Source of the DNA: Litoribaculum gwangyangense
Lineage (GTDB): Bacteria; Bacteroidota; Bacteroidia; Flavobacteriales; Flavobacteriaceae
DNA: 64,000 nucleotides
Assembly: GCF_039543505.1 (NCBI RefSeq)
Contig: NZ_BAABJW010000001.1
Location: forward strand, 744,001-808,000
Direction: 5' to 3'
Shown here: one piece after another, positions 51,673 to 60,262 of the stretch
Layout of the letters: each line of letters begins with the position of its first letter
Numbering within the stretch: position 1 is the stretch's first letter
Program-made: the position numbers and the translations under genes
The notes under the pieces: model-generated
Database searches by the model: none
Told to the model about the DNA's origin: nothing
The model's input: only the letters and a program-made list of their open reading frames with translations

Positions 51673-53016
51673 ATGAAAAGTAACATTGAAGCATTTTTAG
51701 ATCTTGTAAAAGAAAGGAATGGTCATGAACCAGAATTTCTACAAGCCGTTGAAGAAGTTGCAGAAACTGTAATTCCTTATATTGTAAAACATGATATTTA
51801 CTATGGTAAAAATATTCTGTTGAGAATGGTTGAACCAGAGAGATTGATATCATTTAGGGTTTGTTGGGTAGATGATAGTGGAGAAATACAAGTAAATAGA
51901 GGCTATAGAGTTCAAATGAATTCTGCAATTGGCCCGTACAAAGGAGGTTTACGTTTCCACCCAACTGTAAATGCTAGTATACTGAAGTTTTTGGCATTTG
52001 AACAGGTGTTCAAAAATAGTCTTACTACACTGCCTATGGGAGGTGGAAAAGGAGGTAGCGATTTTGATCCTAAAGGTAAGAGTGACAATGAAATCATGCG
52101 TTTTTGTCATGCTTTTATGAGTGAATTATTCAGACACATAGGCCCAAATACAGATATCCCAGCTGGTGATATAGGTGTAGGAACGAGAGAGATAGGGTTT
52201 CTTTTCGGCATGTATAAAAAATTGAATAATGAATTTACTGGCGTTTTAACCGGTAAAGGGATGTCTTGGGGAGGTTCTTTAATAAGACCAGAAGCAACCG
52301 GATATGGGAATGTGTACTTCGCGCAAAAGATGCTGGAAACCAAAGGAGATACTATCGAGGGTAAAAGTGTAGTGGTTTCTGGATCTGGAAATGTCGCACA
52401 ATATGCTGCTGAAAAAGTAATACAATTGGGAGGTAAAGTTTTAACACTTTCAGATTCATCTGGATATATTTATGATGAGGAAGGTATAGATACGGACAAA
52501 TTAAAATTTGTTATGGAGCTTAAAAATGTTAAAAGAGGTAGAATCAGTGAATATCTAGAAACGTATCCCAACGCAAAATTTGTAAAAGGGAAAACCCCGT
52601 GGGAAGTAAAATGTGACGTTGCATTACCTTGTGCTACTCAAAACGAACTTCATGAGGAAGATGCCAAAACACTCTTAAATAATGGATGTATTTGTGTTAG
52701 TGAAGGCGCTAATATGCCTTCAACTAAGGAAGCTATCGCTGCTTTCCATAAAGCCAAAATTTTATTTGCTCCAGGAAAGGCGTCAAATGCGGGAGGTGTT
52801 GCTACTTCTGGTTTAGAAATGACTCAAAACTCATTGCGTTATAAGTGGACCAGAGAAGAAGTCGATAACAAACTTAAAGATATCATGGCCGATATACATC
52901 AATCCTGTATTGAATATGGTAAAGATGAAGATGGTTATGTTGATTATGTAAAAGGAGCTAATATCGCAGGTTTTGTAAAAGTAGCCGATGCTATGTTGGC
53001 ACAAGGAATCGTATAA
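51673..53016 (+). CDS. gdhA: Glutamate dehydrogenase (GdhA type, probably NADP-specific)
   Basis: 447 residues, normal for the hexameric GdhA type. Catalytic and substrate region: RVQMNSAIGPYKGGLRFHP in part, LPMGGGKGGSDFDPKGKS, PAGDIGVGTREIGF. The dinucleotide fold has VSGSGNVAQYAAEK. It interconverts 2-oxoglutarate plus ammonium with glutamate, linking carbon and nitrogen metabolism in the cytoplasm. The NADP preference is assigned from overall GdhA similarity. A strong terminator follows. Confidence 0.94.
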   Translation: MKSNIEAFLDLVKERNGHEPEFLQAVEEVAETVIPYIVKHDIYYGKNILLRMVEPERLISFRVCWVDDSGEIQVNRGYRVQMNSAIGPYKGGLRFHPTVNASILKFLAFEQVFKNSLTTLPMGGGKGGSDFDPKGKSDNEIMRFCHAFMSELFRHIGPNTDIPAGDIGVGTREIGFLFGMYKKLNNEFTGVLTGKGMSWGGSLIRPEATGYGNVYFAQKMLETKGDTIEGKSVVVSGSGNVAQYAAEKVIQLGGKVLTLSDSSGYIYDEEGIDTDKLKFVMELKNVKRGRISEYLETYPNAKFVKGKTPWEVKCDVALPCATQNELHEEDAKTLLNNGCICVSEGANMPSTKEAIAAFHKAKILFAPGKASNAGGVATSGLEMTQNSLRYKWTREEVDNKLKDIMADIHQSCIEYGKDEDGYVDYVKGANIAGFVKVADAMLAQGIV

Positions 53017-53041
53017 AACGAAATAATTTAAATTGCTTAAG

Positions 53042-53069
53042 GCTTTCCCCGAAAAGGGAAAGCTTTTTT
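53042..53069 (+). terminator. gdhA terminator
   Basis: Perfect 8-bp stem GCTTTCCC/GGGAAAGC, 6-base loop CGAAAA, then six T. Confidence 0.88.
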
Positions 53070-53147
53070 GTTTAAAATATATTATTTTGAACTAAAAGTC
53101 GATAGTTATAAATATATTTGAAACATTAGTCAACAATTATTGTTTTT

Positions 53148-54185
53148 TTGAAAGACGTCAACACTAATAACTTTGATTTTTTAAGGATAGTATTTGCTTC
53201 AACTGTAGCTTTGGCTCATTTAATTGGATTAAGTCAAGTTCAAATTTTTCAATCTTATTCAAAGTTTTTTAACACACAAGTAGCTATTCACGGGTTTTTT
53301 ATAATTAGTGGATTTTTAATTGCAAAGAGTTACGAAAATAGTGTATCTATTAAAGAATATATAATAAAAAGAGTTAGAAGAATAGTTCCAGCATACTTCT
53401 TTGTTGTTTTGGGTAGTGCTATTTTTTTAGTAATACTATCAAAAAATTCAATCAACAACTATTTTTTGAATTTTCAATTCTGGAAATATTTAATTGCCAA
53501 TTTAACTTTTCAAAATTACATAGAACCTTGTTTACCTGGGGTTTTCAATGACAATTCAATTTGCACTGTTAATGGTGCATTATGGACTATTAAAGTTGAA
53601 GAGGCCTTTTATTTGTTGGTGCCAGTATTTTATTTTCTTGTGAATACTAAAAGGTTTAATATTTATTTATTGACAATAATAACATATTTGTTATCAATAG
53701 CTTATTTTAATTACTTTCTTTCAATAGATGCTTACAGAATAGCAAAACAGCTTCCTGGTGCGTTAGCATTTTTCGTGTCAGGAATTATATTATATAAAAA
53801 TTTTGCATTTTTCATAAAATGGAAGCATTACCTCATTGTTCCGTGTTTAATCATTTTTCTTACAGAACAATATATGTTTTCAAGTCATATTTTAAAACCT
53901 TTTACTTTTGGGGTTATTGTTTTCTATATAGCATACAATTTTAAATTCCTAAATACTTTCGGTAAGTATGGAGATTTCACCTATGGAATATATATTTTTC
54001 ATTTTCCAATAATTCAAATATTTGTTCATTATAAGCTATTTGATAAATACAACCCTTACTTTACAAGTGTTGTTTTACTTATTTTTGTTTTGGCTTTAGC
54101 GGTTTTTTCATGGTATGTAATTGAATTGCCTAATTTATCTAAGAGTAGAAAATCAAGGCAAAAGAAATTAATATCAAAAAGTTAG
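53148..54185 (+). CDS. Acyltransferase-3 family membrane protein
   Basis: 345 residues beginning with TTG (no upstream ATG fits). About ten hydrophobic helices. The family's N-terminal signature is present: FDFLRIVFASTVALAHL with the catalytic histidine, then HGFFIISGFLIAKSYE and KRVRRIVPAYF. WTIKVEEAFYLLVPV is the E-containing motif. These enzymes O-acylate surface polysaccharides. It lies between gdhA and porZ and is more AT-rich than its neighbours, so it may have been acquired. Confidence 0.85.
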   Translation: MKDVNTNNFDFLRIVFASTVALAHLIGLSQVQIFQSYSKFFNTQVAIHGFFIISGFLIAKSYENSVSIKEYIIKRVRRIVPAYFFVVLGSAIFLVILSKNSINNYFLNFQFWKYLIANLTFQNYIEPCLPGVFNDNSICTVNGALWTIKVEEAFYLLVPVFYFLVNTKRFNIYLLTIITYLLSIAYFNYFLSIDAYRIAKQLPGALAFFVSGIILYKNFAFFIKWKHYLIVPCLIIFLTEQYMFSSHILKPFTFGVIVFYIAYNFKFLNTFGKYGDFTYGIYIFHFPIIQIFVHYKLFDKYNPYFTSVVLLIFVLALAVFSWYVIELPNLSKSRKSRQKKLISKS

Positions 54186-54240
54186 TATATGAAATAAAGA
54201 TAAATAGCGTTTTATATAAATATATTTTAAGAAACAATTT

Positions 54241-56577
54241 ATGCTTCGTAGGATTATTTTTTTAATCATTATACTAATCCCTTTTAAACAAAGGGCTCAA
54301 GATTTTTCAGCACTTTGGGAAGGTCATTTTTCATACAACCAAATTAAAGATATTTCAAGAGGGAGCAACAAAATTTTTGCAGCCTCAGACAATGCTATTT
54401 TCAGTTTAGATCTTCAAACAAATGAAATCAATGAGATTACAACCATTAATGGGTTGTCAGGAGAAATTATTTCTTCTATTCTCTACAGTGAAACCTATCA
54501 ATTATTAATTATTGGTTATGAAAATGGTTTAATTGAAATTGCTTTTGATAATGATGACAATGTTTTAACAATTGTAGATATTATTGATAAACCAACAATA
54601 CCTCCTACAAGCAAAAAAATAAATCATTTCAATGAATATCAAAATTTGGTTTATATTTCAACTAATTATGGGATTTCGGTTTTCGATTTAGAAAGATTGG
54701 AATTTGGGGACACTTATTTTATAGGAGATGGAGGGATACAAATTCAAGTAACCCAAACCACCATTTTTGGCGATTATATTTATGCCTCATGCTTGGATGG
54801 AAATGGTATAAGAAAGGCATTGGTTACCAATCCAAATTTAATTGATTTCCAAAACTGGCAATTGGTCAACTCAAGCAGTTGGACCTCGATTGAAGCTCAA
54901 GGAGATAAATTATATGCTATAAATGTCGACAGAAAAATTTATCAAATTATAAACGATGTTATAAATGAAAGATTTCTTTATTCAAGTGCTCCACTAGATT
55001 TAAGAGCTTTAGATGATAGTTTAATAGTAACAACACGCAACAATGTTTTTATTTATGACACCAATTTTAATATTGTATTGCAAGTTTCAGTAGACACCAA
55101 TTTTAGCACGTTATATACTTGTGCTACTATTGAAAATAATAGTATTTATATAGGCACTAGAGAATTTGGTATTTTAGAAACTACTGTAACAAATCCAACG
55201 GTTTTTGAGGAAATTCATCCAGATGGGCCATTATTAAACATCCCCTTTTCAATTGAAGCCGAACCAAATGGTTTATGGGTTACTTTTGGCGAATATGATG
55301 TATTTTATAATCCGTTTCCTATAAACAGTCGTGGGTTTAGTCACTTATCAAATAATCAATGGATTAATAATAGATATAGCGAAGTACTGGAAGCTAAATG
55401 CCTAAATAAAATTTCAATTAATCCATTAAACACTAGTCAAGTATTTATAAGTTCGTTTTATAGTGGTTTATTAGAAGTAAATGATGGTGTTCCAACTTTT
55501 TTATATGATGAAACGAATAGCCCACTGGAGGTTGAGATTGCAAATAACTTAGGTATTAAAGTTGGTGCATCTTCATTTGATACTAATGGACTTTTATGGC
55601 TAAGTATCGGAAGAGATAAAAATCAACTAAAGTCTTTTAATCCATCATCTAACCAGTGGAGATCTTTTTCATTCGATGCCATTATTCCAAATGCTACAGA
55701 TAACAATGGATTTGCCGATGTAATAATTGGACCTGACCAAACAAAATGGCTTGCATCGGCGTTTAGTTTTGGTTTTATTGGTTTTAATGAGAACAATGGA
55801 AACCAATTAACAAAAGCGATTTATAAAGAAGAGCAAAATATGCCTTCATCAGCTGTAACAGCTTTAGCATTAGATAAAAGAAATCAATTATGGATAGGAA
55901 CTTTTAGAGGGTTAAGGGTTTTATTTAATACATCCAATTTTTTTACGGATGATGATATTGAGGTACAGGAAATTATCATAGAGGAAGATGGCATTGCAAA
56001 AGAATTATTATTTCAACAATTCATCACAGATATAAAAGTTGATGGTTCCAATAACAAATGGGTAGGAACTGATGATTCCGGATTATTTTATTTTTCATCA
56101 GATGGACAAAATACCATTTTTCATTTTACAAAAGAAAACTCCCCCTTACCCTCTAATAGTATTAGAGACATAGCATTAGATGATACGAACGGCATCGTTT
56201 ATATAGCCACTAGTAGAGGCTTGGTGTCTTTTAAATCAGGGGGTTCCAGTCCATTTGAAGATTTATCAAATTCCTATGCTTATCCAAACCCAGTTCGCCC
56301 TGGTTTTAATATTGTGGATGAAAAAGTTAAAATTAAAGACATTTCAGAAAATGTCAATATTAAAATTACTGATATAGAAGGTAATTTAGTGGCCGAAGCA
56401 CAATCCAGAACCAATCAAAGATATAGAGGCTATAATTTAGAAATAGATGGGGGTACAGCTTATTGGAATGGAAAAAACCTTGCTAATAATGTTGTGGCTT
56501 CAGGGGTTTATTTAATTATGCTATCTGATTTAGATACTTTCGAAACAAAAGTTATAAAATTAATGGTGGTTAGATAA
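54241..56577 (+). CDS. porZ: PorZ-type component of type IX secretion
   Basis: 778 residues: signal peptide (ending KQRAQ), then two seven-bladed propeller-like repeats with recurrent NYGISVFDL, QLWIGTFRGLRVL and NKWVGTDDSGLFYF (regulator-propeller motifs), and a C-terminal T9SS type A sorting domain (YPNPVRPGFN, VASGVYLIMLSD). In Porphyromonas PorZ is part of the surface sortase complex and delivers anionic LPS. Here the gene precedes recO with a TAATG overlap. Confidence 0.85.
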   Translation: MLRRIIFLIIILIPFKQRAQDFSALWEGHFSYNQIKDISRGSNKIFAASDNAIFSLDLQTNEINEITTINGLSGEIISSILYSETYQLLIIGYENGLIEIAFDNDDNVLTIVDIIDKPTIPPTSKKINHFNEYQNLVYISTNYGISVFDLERLEFGDTYFIGDGGIQIQVTQTTIFGDYIYASCLDGNGIRKALVTNPNLIDFQNWQLVNSSSWTSIEAQGDKLYAINVDRKIYQIINDVINERFLYSSAPLDLRALDDSLIVTTRNNVFIYDTNFNIVLQVSVDTNFSTLYTCATIENNSIYIGTREFGILETTVTNPTVFEEIHPDGPLLNIPFSIEAEPNGLWVTFGEYDVFYNPFPINSRGFSHLSNNQWINNRYSEVLEAKCLNKISINPLNTSQVFISSFYSGLLEVNDGVPTFLYDETNSPLEVEIANNLGIKVGASSFDTNGLLWLSIGRDKNQLKSFNPSSNQWRSFSFDAIIPNATDNNGFADVIIGPDQTKWLASAFSFGFIGFNENNGNQLTKAIYKEEQNMPSSAVTALALDKRNQLWIGTFRGLRVLFNTSNFFTDDDIEVQEIIIEEDGIAKELLFQQFITDIKVDGSNNKWVGTDDSGLFYFSSDGQNTIFHFTKENSPLPSNSIRDIALDDTNGIVYIATSRGLVSFKSGGSSPFEDLSNSYAYPNPVRPGFNIVDEKVKIKDISENVNIKITDIEGNLVAEAQSRTNQRYRGYNLEIDGGTAYWNGKNLANNVVASGVYLIMLSDLDTFETKVIKLMVVR

Positions 56578-57296
56578 TGCTCATTACTACAAATGCCATT
56601 GTGCTATCAAAACTTAAATATGGAGATAGCGATCTCATTGTTAAGTGTTATACACAGCAATTGGGAGTTATAAGTTTTTTACTTCGAGGCGTTTTAAAAA
56701 GTAAAAAAGGACATTCAAAGACAGCGTATTTTCAATTGCTTTCACAATTACAATTGATTGTTCTTTTTAAAGAGAACAGGTCTTTACAAACTATTAAAGA
56801 GGCCAAAATTGCACATATTTACACGAGTTTACATACCCATGTTCTAAAAAGTTCCATCGTAATGTTCTTATCTGAGGTATTATCTAATATTTTAAAGGAA
56901 GAAGAGCAAAATGAAGAGCTTTATAGCTATTTAGAAAGCACTTTATTGTGGTTAGACTCACAATCGGAATATTCTAATTTTCACTTGTTATTTTTATTAA
57001 AATTAACAAAATATATTGGGTTTTATCCCGATGAATCCCATATTGAATACTCTTATTTTAGTTTAAACGAAGGTAAATTTGAAGAAAAACCTACCAGTAA
57101 ACACTCTATTTCCGGAGAAAATTTAACCCTTCTAAAACACTTGTTAGGCACAAAATTTGATGGCTTATCTTATGTAAAAATCAGTTCAAAACAACGTCAA
57201 GTTTTTTTAAGTATGATGTTGCTTTATTTTGAATTACATTTGGGAAGCTTTAAAATTCCCAAATCCCTAAAAATATTTAATCAAGTTTTTAACTAA
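56577..57296 (+). CDS. recO: DNA repair protein RecO
   Basis: 239 residues. N-terminal OB-fold: TTNAIVLSKLKYGDSDLIVKCYTQ in pieces, with GVISFLLRGVLKSKKG. The helical C-terminal half has FLLKLTKYIGFYPD; the zinc cysteines of some RecO proteins are absent. RecO loads RecA onto SSB-coated DNA with RecR. Its ATG overlaps the porZ stop, so the two are co-transcribed. Confidence 0.9.
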   Translation: MLITTNAIVLSKLKYGDSDLIVKCYTQQLGVISFLLRGVLKSKKGHSKTAYFQLLSQLQLIVLFKENRSLQTIKEAKIAHIYTSLHTHVLKSSIVMFLSEVLSNILKEEEQNEELYSYLESTLLWLDSQSEYSNFHLLFLLKLTKYIGFYPDESHIEYSYFSLNEGKFEEKPTSKHSISGENLTLLKHLLGTKFDGLSYVKISSKQRQVFLSMMLLYFELHLGSFKIPKSLKIFNQVFN

Positions 57297-57299
57297 TCA

Positions 57300-59711
57300 A
57301 TGAAATCATTTCTTGCTTTTACATTTTTTTTATTTGTATTTAAAAGTTCGCAATGTCAAAACATTAAAGTTTTAAACGCTCAAACCAAAGAGCCCCTTTT
57401 TGGAGTAGCCATTTACAATGTAGACAAATCTAAAAGTGTTGTAACCAATTTTAGGGGAGAAGCAGATTTAGATGCGTTTTTTGAAACTGAAATTATTTAT
57501 TTCAAGCATTTATCCCATCAATTGAAGAGCATTACTAAACGTCAATTAGGGAATTCCAATAAAGTTTATTTAAATTCCAACACACAAGATTTAAACGAAA
57601 TTGTTATATCAGCATCCAAATTTGAGCAAAATAAAAGGGACATTCCTCAAAAAATAATCAACATCAATGCCAAAAATATTGAGTTTTCAAACCCACTAAC
57701 CAGTGCCGATTTATTGGAAAATACGGGGCAGGTTTACATTCAAAAAAGTCAACTGGGTGGCGGAAGCCCTATGATAAGAGGGTTTTCAACAAACAGGCTA
57801 TTAATTACAGTTGATGGTGTGCGAATGAATAATGCCATATTCAGGGGAGGAAATTTACAAAATGTGATATCTGTAGACCCTTTTTCAATACAAAATACCG
57901 AGGTTATATTAGGTTCAGGTTCTGTAATTTATGGCAGCGATGCCATTGGAGGCGTTATGGGTTTCTACACCCAAAAACCCATATTATCGTACTCAGATTC
58001 GTTATTATTAAAGGCTAATGCCATTGTAAGATATTCAACGGCCAGTGATGAAAAAACGGGCCATTTTGATTTTAACTTGGGATATAAAAAATGGGCCTTT
58101 GTAACTAATGCCAGTTATTCATATTTTGGTGATTTACGCATGGGAAGCCATGGCCCAAAAGCGTATTTAAGGCCCGAGTTTGTGGTATCCACTAATGGGA
58201 ATGATGCTGTGGTAACAAACACTAATCCTTTAGTGCAAAAGCCTACTTGTTACACCCAAGTAAATCTCATGCAAAAGGCACATTACAAGCCTTATAAGAA
58301 CCTTAGTTTCGATTTAGGGTTATATTATACCACCACGTCAGATTATTCCAGATACGATCGTTTAATACGGTATCGGCGTGGGACTTTACGTTCCGCAGAA
58401 TGGAATTATGGGCCACAAAAATGGTTGATGTCTAATCTACAAGTAACCAAATTAAGCAGTAATTCGAATTTGTACGACAAAATAAAGGCTACCATCGCCT
58501 ATCAAAATTTTCAAGAGAGTAGAATGGACAGGGATTTTCAATCCCCAATTAGAAATATGAGGCAAGAAGCTGTTGATGCTTATTCTTTTAATTTAGATTT
58601 AGAAAAAAAATTAGGCCTTAAAACGGAGTTTTTTTATGGTTTAGAGTATATCTACAACAAAGTGAAGTCTACAGGAGAAGAAGAAAACATCGAAACAAAT
58701 TCAATAATCCCAACGGTTTCAAGATATCCAAATGGTGCTAACTGGCAATCTATGGCCGCTTATTCAAGTATCAAATACCAACCTAATACTAAGTTTGTAT
58801 TTCAATCAGGTTTACGCTTTAACCATATCATTTCAAAAGCCGATTTTACCGAAAACAATACGTATTTAAATCTGCCCTTCAACACCTCACAAAACGAAGC
58901 CAGTGCTCTTACAGGAACGGCTGGGATTAGCTGGTTGCCCAGTAAAATGATTCAATGGAAATTGAATGCTTCATCGGCTTTTAGGGCTCCTAATATTGAC
59001 GATATCGGAAAAGTTTTTGATTCGGAACCGGGGTCCGTAGTCGTGCCAAATGAAACTTTAAGACCAGAATATGCTTATGGTGGCGAATTGGGATTGAAAT
59101 TGAATTTTAATGATAAAGTCATCCTGGATATGAATACGTATTATACCTATTTAGACAATGCTTTAGTTAGGAGGGATTTTAATTTGAATGGTGAAAGTGA
59201 AATTATTTATGACGGTGAATTAAGTAATGTACAAGCCATACAAAATGCCTCAAAAGCTTGGATTTATGGTTTTGAAGTGGGGGCAAAAATTAATTTTACA
59301 AATCAACTTGCACTTACTTCACAATACAATATTATTGGCGGAACTGAGGTTGAAGGCTCTATAGAAGTGCCAGTAAGACATGTGGCTCCCAATTTTGGAA
59401 ATACGCACATAGTTTGGAGTTCGGGGGATTTAAAACTCGACTTTTTTGCTAATTACAATGGTGAATTGTCATTTTACCAATTGGCACCTTCAGAAATTGA
59501 AAAGGATTACATTTATGCCTTAGATGCTAATGGCAACCCTTACAGTCCATCTTGGTATACTATCAATTTAAGAACGCAATATCAAGTAACGAACTCTACA
59601 ACGGTTACAGCTAGTTTGGAAAATATTTCAGACCAACGTTATAAAACGTATTCCTCAGGTATTGCAGCCGCTGGAAGAAACTTTGTGGTATCGTTAAAAT
59701 ATAGTTTGTAA
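57300..59711 (+). CDS. TonB-dependent receptor
   Basis: 803 residues: signal peptide, a carboxypeptidase-regulatory-like strand domain (QTKEPLFGVAIYNV), plug domain (about 115-235: PMIRGFSTNRLLITVDGVRMN in parts, SVIYGSDAIGGVMGF) and a 22-strand-type barrel ending YKTYSSGIAAAGRNFVVSLKYSL in the last strand region. FRAP (FRAPNIDD) and NPNL-like (VPNETLRPE) boxes resemble haem/haemoglobin receptors, but the histidine expected between them is missing, so haem is not assigned. It is 3 bases after recO. Outer-membrane uptake of an unknown ligand. Confidence 0.92.
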   Translation: MKSFLAFTFFLFVFKSSQCQNIKVLNAQTKEPLFGVAIYNVDKSKSVVTNFRGEADLDAFFETEIIYFKHLSHQLKSITKRQLGNSNKVYLNSNTQDLNEIVISASKFEQNKRDIPQKIININAKNIEFSNPLTSADLLENTGQVYIQKSQLGGGSPMIRGFSTNRLLITVDGVRMNNAIFRGGNLQNVISVDPFSIQNTEVILGSGSVIYGSDAIGGVMGFYTQKPILSYSDSLLLKANAIVRYSTASDEKTGHFDFNLGYKKWAFVTNASYSYFGDLRMGSHGPKAYLRPEFVVSTNGNDAVVTNTNPLVQKPTCYTQVNLMQKAHYKPYKNLSFDLGLYYTTTSDYSRYDRLIRYRRGTLRSAEWNYGPQKWLMSNLQVTKLSSNSNLYDKIKATIAYQNFQESRMDRDFQSPIRNMRQEAVDAYSFNLDLEKKLGLKTEFFYGLEYIYNKVKSTGEEENIETNSIIPTVSRYPNGANWQSMAAYSSIKYQPNTKFVFQSGLRFNHIISKADFTENNTYLNLPFNTSQNEASALTGTAGISWLPSKMIQWKLNASSAFRAPNIDDIGKVFDSEPGSVVVPNETLRPEYAYGGELGLKLNFNDKVILDMNTYYTYLDNALVRRDFNLNGESEIIYDGELSNVQAIQNASKAWIYGFEVGAKINFTNQLALTSQYNIIGGTEVEGSIEVPVRHVAPNFGNTHIVWSSGDLKLDFFANYNGELSFYQLAPSEIEKDYIYALDANGNPYSPSWYTINLRTQYQVTNSTTVTASLENISDQRYKTYSSGIAAAGRNFVVSLKYSL

Positions 59712-59737
59712 CTTGATATGGCGCCCGAACGAAATAG

Positions 59738-59757
59738 AAAACTCATCTTTGAGTTTT
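59738..59757 (+). terminator. Terminator-like hairpin after the receptor gene
   Basis: AAAACTCA with TGAGTTTT (8 pairs), loop TCTT. The T run is within the 3' arm, so it is a weak or bidirectional terminator. Confidence 0.5.
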
Positions 59758-59773
59758 AGTAATTTATTCAATT

Positions 59774-59860
59774 TTATCTATTTATAGCATAAGAGGCTGC
59801 GACAGCGTGTTCTTTTAATGCTTTCATAAATAATTTAATTTTTTGGGTAACTTTTTTCAT
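59774..59860 (-). CDS. Putative 28-aa basic helical peptide
   Basis: ATG at 59860 to TAA at 59774, 28 codons, with a poly-A/T-rich leader. It is a lysine-rich amphipathic helix (KKVTQKIKLFMKALKEHAV). It could be a real microprotein or chance; no other gene fits in this gap. Confidence 0.3.
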   Translation of the reverse strand: MKKVTQKIKLFMKALKEHAVAASYAINR

Positions 59861-60208
59861 GTTATTGTTTTTTTAAATTAATAATCCTTTATCGATGTTT
59901 TTTACATGGGCTTTCTTTTTATCCATGTTTTTTGTAGTCCTTTACAGTTTGTCGGTATTTTATGTATTTTAACATGCTGTAAATCAAATACTTAGCAAAG
60001 GTATATTACTATCATGTTTCCTTAAAAAAAGTTTGACCAATGGACTATTTTTTTGTTGAACCGCACAAAATGGCCAGAAAATGGTTTTTATTGCACGGAT
60101 GTCTTACTTAGTAATTTGAAATTAGTATGCAACAATAAAATGTATATAAATTTATAACACCTCATTATAAGCCATTAAAAAATAAGGTAGGAAACGGAAT
60201 AAATTCCC
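59861..60208. other. Intergenic region
   Basis: About 350 bases with repeated ATGTTTTTT-like tracts (59860-59940) and no gene. It may hold the promoter of the 28-residue frame; nothing else is seen. Confidence 0.45.
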
Positions 60209-60218
60209 ATAAAATAAA

Positions 60219-60241
60219 AAGCCGCCATTTTATGGCGGCTT
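60219..60241 (-). terminator. Terminator of the T9SS-sorted protein gene
   Basis: Perfect 10-bp stem AAGCCGCCAT/ATGGCGGCTT, loop of three, followed on the minus strand by a T-rich tail. Confidence 0.88.
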
Positions 60242-60262
60242 AATTTTAAAACGTAAGTTTAG

